Origin: an uncultured Lachnospiraceae bacterium
GTDB taxonomy: Bacteria; Bacillota; Clostridia; Lachnospirales; Lachnospiraceae
Assembly: GCA_902790935.1 (NCBI GenBank)
Contig: CADATP010000025.1
Span: 1-42,588 of the forward strand
Direction of reading: 5' to 3'
DNA length: 42,588 nt
Numbering within the stretch: the first letter of the stretch is position 1; each line of letters starts with the position of its first letter. Below the pieces are notes generated by a model that ran no database searches, had not been told where the DNA came from, and saw only the letters and a list, made by a program, of their open reading frames with translations. Below, in pieces: positions 24,254 to 31,999 of the stretch. A program made the translations under genes and the position numbers.

Positions 24254-25612
24254 TTATCTCTCCGATATCAGCTTTGTTACCCGGTTTCTAAGATACTCTG
24301 GGGTATTCTTCGAAGGGTCATCCAATACTTCCTGCAAAAGCTCATCTAAGATCTCACCCATTATGGGTCCCGGCTTTACTCCCAGGCCTTTAAGATCGTT
24401 TCCGTTTATCTTTAGCTCTTTTACAGAGACGCACTCGCCTCTTTCAAGTATCCCCTTATATATTTTATCCCACTGCCTGATATTTTCAAGTTTCTCTTCG
24501 CGCTTGTAATCGCTTTGGGCGAGAACATCCGCCTCCTTCACCTCAAGGAGCAGGGGGAAGTTTTCCTTCCCGATCTTGCAAAGAGCCTTTCTTATAAGCT
24601 TTTCATCAGGCTGAAGGCTGTATCCGTAGTCGTGGTATTTTACAAGGGTCGTCACCTTCGAGATGGTTGCATTGTCCATCTTAAGTCGCCGTAAGATCTT
24701 TCCCGCCATCTCGGCACCGACAGCCGGATGCCCGTGAAAATGGGTCGTTCCGTCGGCGTCTTTGGTAAGAGTTCTGCTCTTTCCGATATCATGTAAAAGC
24801 ATCGCAAGGCGCAAGGTCGGATCCGGCCGCACATTCTCAATGCTTTTTATTATATGCTCCCCTACTCCGTAGCAGTGGTGAATATGCTTTTGGGGTGTCT
24901 CCATAGCCTCATCAAACTCCGGCAAAAAGACCTTTGTCATCCCGGTTTCGTATGCCTTTACAAGCTCCTCGGGATGGTCTGAAACAAGGAGCTTAATAAG
25001 CTCTGTGTGGATCCTCTCGGCGCTTATCTTTTCGAGATTTTTCGAAAGCTTCTTTATAGCTTCCTGCGTACCGCCGTCAATCTCATATCCAAGCTGAGCC
25101 GCAAACCTTACAGCTCTCAGCATCCTGAGGGCATCCTCCGAAAAGCGCTCCATGGGATCTCCGACACAGCGGATCACCTTTCTTTCAATATCTCCGAGGC
25201 CGTCAAAAAGGTCCACAAGACCCGCCTCATCATTGTAAGCCATGGCGTTTATAGTAAAATCGCGCCTTTTTAAGTCCTCCTCAAGGCATGCCGTAAAGGT
25301 CACTTCCTTAGGATGTCTTCCGTCCTCGTAAACTCCGTCGAGGCGGTATGTGGTCACCTCAAATCCTTCCTCGCCGAGCATAACGGTAACAGTTCCGTGC
25401 TGGAGCCCGGTATCAACCGTCCGTCTGAAAAGCTCCTTAACCTTAAGGGGGGCGGCGGATGTGGTGATATCCCAGTCCTGGGGATTCCTTCCGAGGATTG
25501 AATCCCTTACGCAGCCTCCGACAACATAAGCTTCAAAGCCCGCGTCCGAAAGAGTCTTTATTATGAAATTGGCCTTTTCGGGTATATCGATCTTAACCTG
25601 TTTAATATCCAT
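24254..25612 (-). CDS. cca: CCA tRNA nucleotidyltransferase with HD domain
   Basis: A 452-aa class II nucleotidyltransferase that adds or repairs the CCA end of tRNAs. The head domain has AYVVGGCVRDSILGRNPQDW, where Gly-Gly and the later D-W-D bind metal and nucleotide. The motif KRRDFTINAMAYN follows, then the RF/ERIHTEL neck segment. An HD domain (LLHDIGKSRT, about 270-280) and a C-terminal tail complete it. I start at the ATG at 25612, which has AGGAAG at good spacing; a TTG lies one codon earlier. The tRNA-Leu in this window lacks an encoded CCA, so the enzyme is needed for synthesis as well as repair. It is coupled to the PEGA gene with no gap. Confidence 0.94.
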   Translation of the reverse strand: MDIKQVKIDIPEKANFIIKTLSDAGFEAYVVGGCVRDSILGRNPQDWDITTSAAPLKVKELFRRTVDTGLQHGTVTVMLGEEGFEVTTYRLDGVYEDGRHPKEVTFTACLEEDLKRRDFTINAMAYNDEAGLVDLFDGLGDIERKVIRCVGDPMERFSEDALRMLRAVRFAAQLGYEIDGGTQEAIKKLSKNLEKISAERIHTELIKLLVSDHPEELVKAYETGMTKVFLPEFDEAMETPQKHIHHCYGVGEHIIKSIENVRPDPTLRLAMLLHDIGKSRTLTKDADGTTHFHGHPAVGAEMAGKILRRLKMDNATISKVTTLVKYHDYGYSLQPDEKLIRKALCKIGKENFPLLLEVKEADVLAQSDYKREEKLENIRQWDKIYKGILERGECVSVKELKINGNDLKGLGVKPGPIMGEILDELLQEVLDDPSKNTPEYLRNRVTKLISER

Positions 25613-25646
25613 CAAAACTTCCTGTATTCAAAACCTGTACAAGCAT

Positions 25647-26555
25647 CTACTGACCGTCCGAGTCAAGTATAAACTTATCAATTACGGTCACAAGACCATC
25701 CTCATCATTTGAACCTGTGATGAAGTCAGCAGCCTTTTTAACCTCTTCTTTGGCATTTGCCATAGCAACTCCCACGGCCGCGTACTTTATCATAGAAATA
25801 TCATTAAAGCCATCACCGCAGCAAACGGTATTTTCCCACTTTACTCCGATCTTTTCAAGCATCGCATCAAGAGTATCTGCCTTGCTGACATTTTGGGGCA
25901 TAACCTCAAGGAAGAATTCTTCGGAGCGGTAGATGGAGAGGGAATCCCCATATCTTGCCACAAGCTCTTTTTCGTATCCGGCGGCAAGAGGTCCGGGTGC
26001 TGTTATAAGTACTTTGTTTACGGGATAGTCTATAAAAGACTTAAAATCGTAAACCGTGATGACGTTCATACTGTTGATACGGGCTTCGAGGAGCACATAT
26101 TCGTCCGGCTCAAAAGCTGAAATTACATAATCTCCCTCGGGATCGATACCCTTCCTCGAAAGATATCCGCCCTGATTTTTAACTTCCGCTCCGTTTCCTT
26201 TAAGGTAGTAGGAGATGATCCCCGCATCCTTTTCCTTTGCAAACTCGTAAATCTGCGCCGGAATATCATCAGGAAGAGTCTTTTGGTATATCACTTCCCT
26301 CGCGGCGCAGTCCCAGACCCTCGCCCCGTTAAAGGAGAGAAGATATCCGCCGTAGAAAGCCAACTCCAGCTGCTCTTCATATCTTTTCATTCCCGGTGTA
26401 GGTCTTCCGGAGGCAAGTATTACGGCATGCCCCATCTCCATTATCTTTTTAAGGGCTGCTGCCGTCTTTGGAGTTATCTCTTTCTTTGAATTTGTAAGGG
26501 TTCCGTCTATATCAAGCACAAGGGCTTTGCGCTTATCCAAGTTTAGTCTGTTCAT
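25647..26555 (-). CDS. Cof-type HAD-IIB phosphatase
   Basis: A 302-aa haloacid-dehalogenase-superfamily phosphatase of the Cof/IIB subgroup. Motif I is LVLDIDGTLTNS with nucleophile Asp about 15, motif II is ILASGRP, and motif III/IV are a Lys region followed by CCGDGFNDISMIKYAAVGVAMANA. The inserted alpha/beta cap between motifs II and III is typical for this group, which usually hydrolyses sugar phosphates, flavin or pyridoxal phosphates; the substrate cannot be told. It overlaps the end of the MATE gene by 23 bases, so the ribosome site is inside that gene and translation is probably coupled. The cca gene follows after 34 bp. Confidence 0.92.
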   Translation of the reverse strand: MNRLNLDKRKALVLDIDGTLTNSKKEITPKTAAALKKIMEMGHAVILASGRPTPGMKRYEEQLELAFYGGYLLSFNGARVWDCAAREVIYQKTLPDDIPAQIYEFAKEKDAGIISYYLKGNGAEVKNQGGYLSRKGIDPEGDYVISAFEPDEYVLLEARINSMNVITVYDFKSFIDYPVNKVLITAPGPLAAGYEKELVARYGDSLSIYRSEEFFLEVMPQNVSKADTLDAMLEKIGVKWENTVCCGDGFNDISMIKYAAVGVAMANAKEEVKKAADFITGSNDEDGLVTVIDKFILDSDGQ

Positions 26556-27918
26556 CTTTCATCTCTTTTAAAAAACCGAATGTTAAAGGCACCGTAAGCA
26601 TAAAGGCGCAAATATCCGCAATCATCTGGGCCATCTGCACTCCTCGAAGTCCCAAAAAGCGGGGAATCAAAAGTACGATGGGAATAAGGAAAAGCCCCTG
26701 TCTGGCTCCGGACAAAAGCGAAGCTCTGAAGGTCTTTCCGACAGACTGAAGGCACATATTCGAAAACACGACAAAGCTGCTTAACGGGAATACAACAATC
26801 TGGTATCTTAAAGCCACAGTTCCGATCCTTATAACGTCAGGATCCTCTCGTCTGAAGATCGTTACGATAGGCTCCGCAAAAATAAAGCTTACCACGGAGA
26901 TACCAAGGAGTACGAAAAAAGCGATCCTTACGCAAAACCAAAAAGCTTCTCTTACTCTTTCAAATCTTTTTCCGCCATAGTTCATACCACAGACAGGCTG
27001 AAATCCCTGTCCGAATCCTATAAGAGCCGAGTAGCAAAACATCAGATATCTGTTTACTACCGACATCGCCGCTATAGCCGCATCGGGAACCGGCGCTCCG
27101 TATTTTCCCGCGGCGCGGTTTAAAAGCACGGTAGATATGCTTCCCAAGGCCTGTCTTACAAGAGAGGGTAAGCCGCCTTTAAAGATTTCCGCGATATAAT
27201 ACCATCCGAAATGGATCTCCTTAAAGCTGATCCTTAAATTTCCGCCCTTACGGGTCATTAATAAAAGTATCGTAAGCGATGTGATCTGGCTGACTACCGT
27301 AGAAAGGGCCGCTCCCGCAACGCCGAGATCAAATACAAATATAAATAGCGGGTCAAGTCCGACATTCAGTATGGCGCCGGAGCAAATACCAACCATAGCG
27401 TATGTAGCGCTTCCCTGGAACCTAAGCTGGTTGTTTACAACGAAGCTGCTCATAGTAAAAGGCGCTCCTATAAGGATTATCCTTAAATAATCAAGCGTAT
27501 AGGGCAGGATGGTCTCCGTAGATCCAAGAAGCAACGCAAGAGGCTTTAAAAATATCAGCCCTAAGACAGTAACCAAAATACCTGTAGCAAAAGCATAAAA
27601 GAATCCGGTTGATGCCATCTTTTTTGCAGCGTCGAACTCCCCGGCTCCGAGCTTTCTCGATATATAGTTTCCCGACCCGTGCCCGTGATAAAAGCCGAGA
27701 GCCTGTATTACAGCCATTACGGAAAAAACAAGTCCGACTGCGGCGGTAGCCTGTGTGCTTATCCTTCCCACAAAAAAGGTATCCGCCATATTATAGAGCG
27801 CGGTGATAAGCATACTGATAATAGTCGGTACTGACATTTTTCCGACTAAAACCGGTATCCTTTCCGTCTGCATATATTCGACTTTTTCCTGCTGTGACAT
27901 TCTTCCTACTGACTTCAT
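26533..27918 (-). CDS. MATE-family efflux transporter
   Basis: A 461-aa integral membrane protein with about twelve hydrophobic spans in two halves, of the multidrug and toxin extrusion family. Visible features include SVPTIISMLITALYNMADTF in the first helix, FVGRISTQATAAVGL, the loop NYISRKLGAGE, and in the second half the repeat VNRYLMFCYSALIGFGQGFQ and GMNYGGKRFERV. The substrate is unknown; these proteins use a sodium or proton gradient. I choose the ATG at 27918, preceded by GGAAG with seven-base spacing, rather than the TTG at 27969. It is the first gene of a run MATE–HAD–cca–PEGA with overlaps or short gaps. Confidence 0.92.
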   Translation of the reverse strand: MKSVGRMSQQEKVEYMQTERIPVLVGKMSVPTIISMLITALYNMADTFFVGRISTQATAAVGLVFSVMAVIQALGFYHGHGSGNYISRKLGAGEFDAAKKMASTGFFYAFATGILVTVLGLIFLKPLALLLGSTETILPYTLDYLRIILIGAPFTMSSFVVNNQLRFQGSATYAMVGICSGAILNVGLDPLFIFVFDLGVAGAALSTVVSQITSLTILLLMTRKGGNLRISFKEIHFGWYYIAEIFKGGLPSLVRQALGSISTVLLNRAAGKYGAPVPDAAIAAMSVVNRYLMFCYSALIGFGQGFQPVCGMNYGGKRFERVREAFWFCVRIAFFVLLGISVVSFIFAEPIVTIFRREDPDVIRIGTVALRYQIVVFPLSSFVVFSNMCLQSVGKTFRASLLSGARQGLFLIPIVLLIPRFLGLRGVQMAQMIADICAFMLTVPLTFGFLKEMKDEQTKLG

Positions 27919-28012
27919 TACCTTACTTCCGATCAAAATCTTTTGCCTGAACAATTGTTGTATACGCAAAGAGCGCAGTTTCCTTTACGCAGCCCAAAGG
28001 CTCCCCGTAGAG

Positions 28013-28040
28013 CAAAACAGGGCAGGCACATGGCCTGCCC
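28013..28040 (-). terminator. Intrinsic terminator after the PPIase gene
   Basis: A perfect 8-bp GC-rich stem GGGCAGGC (28040-28033) with GCCTGCCC (28027-28020), a five-base loop, then TGTTTTG on the minus strand. It lies 62 bases past the stop at 28102. Confidence 0.82.
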
Positions 28041-28101
28041 CTAAAAATTATAAATTAACTTTCCGGCATCGTCAAATCACTAAACCTTATCGCCGGTTAT
28101 A

Positions 28102-29700
28102 TCAGTTACCTGTACCGGTCTCCTCGGTAGATTCCGTAGTCTCTGTGGTTTCCTCTGTCCCCATAGTCTCTTCGGACTCTTCTGTCTCAGTAGCTTCCTC
28201 GGTAGTTTCAGTAACTTCAGTTGCTTCTTCAGACTCGGCAGCTGCTTCCTCTTCCTCCACCTTAAGGTAATTAAGGTTTCCGGTTACTTCCATACCCTCT
28301 ACGGCAGCATCTAAATACTCGGTCATACGGGTATTCATAATAGCGTCTCTTACGCTAAGCTTCCAAACGGGTTCAGCCTGCTCAAGGTAGTAAACCACGT
28401 AGGTGTATGCCTCTCCAACGTAGAAGCTTGAAACATCTCCGGCCTTTCTCTCATCGCTGAAGATCCAGTCCTTGATATCGCCCTCGTAGGTAGCGGGGTT
28501 CTGGTTCTCGTAGAGTCCGCCCTCTGCGGAGTCAAGAGAATATCTTTCTACAAGAGAGATAAAGCTCTCCTCGGACTTGTCTCCTGCTTCCCACTCGGTA
28601 AGGATCTCGGTTCCATTGTCGGAATCTGTAACGATCGCACGGATATTTACGGTAGGAACTTCAGAACGGTAACGTGCCTTGAAGCCTACTACATAGTAAA
28701 GGCTTGAAATTGTGTTGTCGATAACTGTGGTATCGCCCTCTACTCTCGCATCATCAAAAAGCCACTCTCTGATGCTGTAGAGTGTATCGGAGGAAAGCTC
28801 TCCTGTGTGAAGCTCACCGTCTTCCATAACAGTATCTGCTGCCTTATCTGCCTCGGGCTTTGCAGCATCCATAGCTGCCTGCTTCTCGGCATCGTTAGGG
28901 GTATAGCTTCCGTCCTCAGCTACTGCTGCGCCCTCGTCTGCAAGCTCTGTGGGCTCGGTGGGAAGAGTAGCATTAACGGTGGTTAAATAGTAATCAACAG
29001 AATCAAAAGTAGAGCTGTTTTCGCTGTAGTAGCTTTCAATCTCCTCATCGGTAGGAAGCTTTGAATCGTATACTGACTGATAATACTCTGAGAGCATTAA
29101 AGACTTCTTAACGATAGGCTTAAGTCTGCTCTTTGTAGCGTATGCGCCGTATCTTGACTTTAAAAGGTCCGCAACATTTGTATTTGCCTCGTCCGCAGCC
29201 TCCTGAGCGCTCTGAACAAAATCGTTCCAGCCTTCCTCGGCATCGAAAGAGTATCCGGCAGCTGCCGCCTCTCTTCCAAGAGCAACGTTCTGCTTAATCT
29301 GGTCTACAGTGAGCTGTTCGAAATAATCCTTAAAGGTAAGCTTATCGGAATACTGAACGGTAGCGGGGTCGCTGTCTGCGGTAAGTCCGTAGTATGAGAG
29401 ATAGCTTCCGTAGTTGTTAAAGTAGTTGTTCTTAACGGTGTTGTACATATAATCGAACTCTACGGTTCCGATCTTTTCACCGTCAACGGTAACTACGGTC
29501 TTCTTAAGGTTTATGATATTTCTGACAGGGAATGAAAGGATAAATCCCAAAACGGCGGCAGCGGCGATAATACCTACAGCCTTCCAGATCATAAGATTTC
29601 TTTCATCCTTTTTCTTAGCCTCAGCACGCTTTTGCTTCTTAAGGTCGTATTTAGTAACGACTTTATCAGCCTGCTGATTCTCGTTTTCTATAGCTGACAT
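28102..29700 (-). CDS. Membrane-anchored SurA/parvulin-like foldase
   Basis: A 532-aa protein with a charged cytoplasmic N-terminus (about 1-35), one membrane helix (about 38-58) and a large outer portion. After the helix comes TVVTVDGEKIGTVEFDYMYN, the usual beginning of a SurA N-terminal chaperone domain, with a long helical region. A parvulin-like segment follows near 340-430 (RAIVTDSDNG, then FISLVERYSLDSAEGGLYEN). The C-terminal 45 residues are almost only Glu, Thr and Ser. It probably helps fold exported proteins like PrsA, but it is anchored by a helix and not by lipid. Whether the parvulin domain is catalytically active is not clear. It is a single-gene unit between two terminators. 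Confidence 0.8.
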   Translation of the reverse strand: MSAIENENQQADKVVTKYDLKKQKRAEAKKKDERNLMIWKAVGIIAAAAVLGFILSFPVRNIINLKKTVVTVDGEKIGTVEFDYMYNTVKNNYFNNYGSYLSYYGLTADSDPATVQYSDKLTFKDYFEQLTVDQIKQNVALGREAAAAGYSFDAEEGWNDFVQSAQEAADEANTNVADLLKSRYGAYATKSRLKPIVKKSLMLSEYYQSVYDSKLPTDEEIESYYSENSSTFDSVDYYLTTVNATLPTEPTELADEGAAVAEDGSYTPNDAEKQAAMDAAKPEADKAADTVMEDGELHTGELSSDTLYSIREWLFDDARVEGDTTVIDNTISSLYYVVGFKARYRSEVPTVNIRAIVTDSDNGTEILTEWEAGDKSEESFISLVERYSLDSAEGGLYENQNPATYEGDIKDWIFSDERKAGDVSSFYVGEAYTYVVYYLEQAEPVWKLSVRDAIMNTRMTEYLDAAVEGMEVTGNLNYLKVEEEEAAAESEEATEVTETTEEATETEESEETMGTEETTETTESTEETGTGN

Positions 29701-29716
29701 TGAAATAGTCTCCTTT

Positions 29717-29753
29717 AAAAAGAAAGATTTGCACGGGAATGCCCGTGCAAATC
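29717..29753 (-). terminator. Terminator after leuA, 12-bp perfect stem
   Basis: GATTTGCACGGG (29753-29742 read as its complement) pairs perfectly with 29737-29726 around a four-base loop, followed on the minus strand by TTTCTTTTT. It lies 65 bases after the leuA stop and ends only 16 bases before the PPIase start, so the downstream gene's promoter must overlap or precede it. Confidence 0.85.
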
Positions 29754-29817
29754 AGTATTTTACCCTATTTTATATTAAAAATAAAGTCTTTCACAAAAAA
29801 CTCACATTTTTTGCCCG

Positions 29818-31824
29818 TTAAGAATTCTTTCTGTACTGAAGAGGAGTCTGCCCGAGAGTCTTTTTAAAGAGTCTGTTGAAATTCTCAACATTCTCATATC
29901 CGACCTCCGCAGCAATGCTCTCAACGCTCATTGATGTGCCGTGGAGAAGATTCTTTGCCCTCTTCATGCGTTCACTCTTAACAAGATCCTGGAAAGTCTG
30001 TCCCGACTTTTCGCGGATAAATTTGGAAAGATAAGGCTTGGAGAGATGGAACTCTCCCACAAGGTTATCAAGAGTAACATCCTTATAATGGGACTGGATG
30101 TAACTGATGATCTGGATTATCCTCTCCTCTCTTCCCTGTGTGATGTGCTGCTCAGTGGCAAGTCTGTTTACAGCGCTTGAAAGAGCGGCGATGGAGGCCT
30201 TGATGATATCTTCGTCAACACCTACGCCCCAGTACATCTTTCCGTTTTGCATAATTCCTACATAAGCCGCAGCTCTTGAGCTGGAGCTTCTGGAGATGGC
30301 GTGTTCCTCGTATACGGAAAGCTCGTAATCGATTCCAAAAAGGTTCTTAATGGCGTTACTTACCGCGTCAAGTCTTCCGTTTCCGGCGGCAACAATTTCT
30401 CTTTCAACGCCGGAAATCTCTACCTTTACATTAGCCACGATTCCCTTTTCCTGTTTGAAATGGCACTCAGGAATAGCAAATACTGCCTTGGGGGTAATAT
30501 AATGCTCCTCAAAGATCTGGAAGATCTCCTTGGGTAAAAGCTCCTGATGACGTCTGTCGGAAACACCCTTGATAAGGTATCCGACCTCTTCCTGCATCGC
30601 CTTGGGAAGGGAGAATCCAAACTGATTCTTAAGTACGAAGGCTACGCCGCCCTTACCCGAGGTGGAGTTGATACGGATAACATCCGACTCGTATTCTCTT
30701 CCGACATCCGAAGGATCGATGGGAAGATAAGGAATATCCCAGCGCTTGCCGGTCTTTCCTTCCTGGCGCCAGGCCATGCCCTTGCTGATGGCATCCTGAT
30801 GGGATCCGGAAAAGGCGGTAAATACAAGGTCTCCGGCATAAGGCGTTCTCTCGTGTACGCGAAGATTGGTAAAGCTCTCGTACTTCTCACGGATCTCCAT
30901 TATATTTGAAAAATCAAGGCCGCTGTCAACACCATGAGTCATCATATTGTTGGCAAGGGTTACAATATCAACATTTCCTGTTCTCTCTCCGTTTCCGAAA
31001 AGAGTACCCTCTACTCTGTCTGCTCCCGCAAGAACGCCAAGTTCCGCATCTCCTACGCCGGTTCCGCGGTCGTTGTGAGGGTGGACGGAAAGGATAATAT
31101 TCTCTCTGTTTTTAAGGTTCTTGCTCATATACTCTATCTGGCAGGCAAAAACATGGGGCATAGCAACCTGCACCGTAGAGGGAAGGTTGATGATAACCTT
31201 TTTGTCCTTCGTAGGCTTCCAGACATCGATAACAGCGTTGCAAACCTCTAAGGCATACTCGGGCTCTGTCTGTGAGAAGCTCTCGGGGCTGTACTCAAAC
31301 ATAAAGTTTCCTTCGGTTTCGTCAGCAAGCTTCTTTAAAAGCTTCGCTCCTTCAACGGCGATGCGCTTTATCTCAGCCTTGTCTTTTTTAAATACCTGCT
31401 CCCTTTGTTCAACCGAGGTAGAATTGTAAAGGTGAACAACCGCCTTAGGCGCTCCTTTTACGGCTTCAAAGGTTTTCTTGATGATATGCTCTCTCGCCTG
31501 TGTAAGCACCTGGATCGTAACATCATCGGGGATCATATCCTTCTCGATAAGTGTACGGATAAACTCGTATTCCGTGTCGGAGGAAGCGGGGAATCCCACC
31601 TCGATCTCCTTAAAGCCGATATCAACAAGCAGTTCAAAGAATTCGAGCTTTTGCTCAAGGCTCATAGGATCGATAAGCGCCTGGTTTCCGTCGCGCAGAT
31701 CCACACTGCACCAGATAGGTGCTTTTGTTATAGTATCCTTTTTAACCCAGTCATAAGTAACTACCGGAGGCATGTGGTATGTTTTCTTATATTTCTCACT
31801 GTATTTACTCTTTGAAACTGCCAT
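29818..31824 (-). CDS. leuA: 2-isopropylmalate synthase fused to AraC-type DNA-binding domain
   Basis: A 668-aa protein. Residues about 1-445 form the LeuA TIM barrel that condenses 2-oxoisovalerate with acetyl-CoA, the first leucine-specific step: SVDLRDGNQAL (about 40-50), HPHNDRGTGVGDAELG (about 248-263) and GTLFGNGERTGNVD (about 273-286) hold the metal and substrate residues. Residues about 446-557 match the LeuA regulatory domain that binds leucine (AGNGRLDAVSNAI, SRSSSSRAAAYVG). Residues about 565-668 are unexpected: a complete AraC-family domain with a first helix-turn-helix (TLDNLVGEFHLSKPYLSKFI) and a second (SVESIAAEVGYENVENFNRL, then FKKTLGQTPLQYR). The reading frame is continuous without a plausible internal start between domains. 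ATG follows AAAGGAG. No other leu gene is adjacent. The enzyme call is firm; leucine-controlled DNA binding is inference. Confidence 0.93.
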   Translation of the reverse strand: MAVSKSKYSEKYKKTYHMPPVVTYDWVKKDTITKAPIWCSVDLRDGNQALIDPMSLEQKLEFFELLVDIGFKEIEVGFPASSDTEYEFIRTLIEKDMIPDDVTIQVLTQAREHIIKKTFEAVKGAPKAVVHLYNSTSVEQREQVFKKDKAEIKRIAVEGAKLLKKLADETEGNFMFEYSPESFSQTEPEYALEVCNAVIDVWKPTKDKKVIINLPSTVQVAMPHVFACQIEYMSKNLKNRENIILSVHPHNDRGTGVGDAELGVLAGADRVEGTLFGNGERTGNVDIVTLANNMMTHGVDSGLDFSNIMEIREKYESFTNLRVHERTPYAGDLVFTAFSGSHQDAISKGMAWRQEGKTGKRWDIPYLPIDPSDVGREYESDVIRINSTSGKGGVAFVLKNQFGFSLPKAMQEEVGYLIKGVSDRRHQELLPKEIFQIFEEHYITPKAVFAIPECHFKQEKGIVANVKVEISGVEREIVAAGNGRLDAVSNAIKNLFGIDYELSVYEEHAISRSSSSRAAAYVGIMQNGKMYWGVGVDEDIIKASIAALSSAVNRLATEQHITQGREERIIQIISYIQSHYKDVTLDNLVGEFHLSKPYLSKFIREKSGQTFQDLVKSERMKRAKNLLHGTSMSVESIAAEVGYENVENFNRLFKKTLGQTPLQYRKNS

Positions 31825-31867
31825 TTTTATTACTCCTTTGATATAAAAATTTCAGAAATCATTGTAA

Positions 31868-31896
31868 ATACTACCACTTCAACGTTTTTAATTCAA
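31868..31896 (-). promoter_or_regulatory. Promoter of leuA
   Basis: On the minus strand, TTGAAT (31896-31891), 17-base spacer, TAGTAT (31873-31868). The leader would be only about 35 bases, too short for a T-box or peptide attenuator. A small dyad ATTTC-A-GAAAT lies at 31849-31859 between promoter and start. Confidence 0.6.
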
Positions 31897-31943
31897 GACA
31901 CTTTTTAATTTCTTTATTGACTTATTTTATCATATCTTACCCA

Positions 31944-31976
31944 TAAAATTAACCCGAGGCAGATGCCCCGGGTTAA
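31944..31976 (-). terminator. Intrinsic terminator after phosphoketolase
   Basis: TTAACCCG (31976-31969) pairs with CGGGTTAA (31956-31949), with further inner pairs and a four-base loop, then TTTTAT on the minus strand. It starts 23 bases after the xfp stop. Confidence 0.75.
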
Positions 31977-31999
31977 TAGTTAATACTGTATGAGCTTTA

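Noticed and set aside
30140..30170. Possibility that the AraC domain of LeuA is a separate gene joined by a sequencing error
   Set aside because: The frame is uninterrupted, no ribosome site or start codon lies at the junction, and the linker (about residues 557-565) is short and ordinary.
31825..31900. T-box or other riboswitch before leuA
   Set aside because: The predicted leader is only about 35 bases; no specifier stem or T-box sequence is present.
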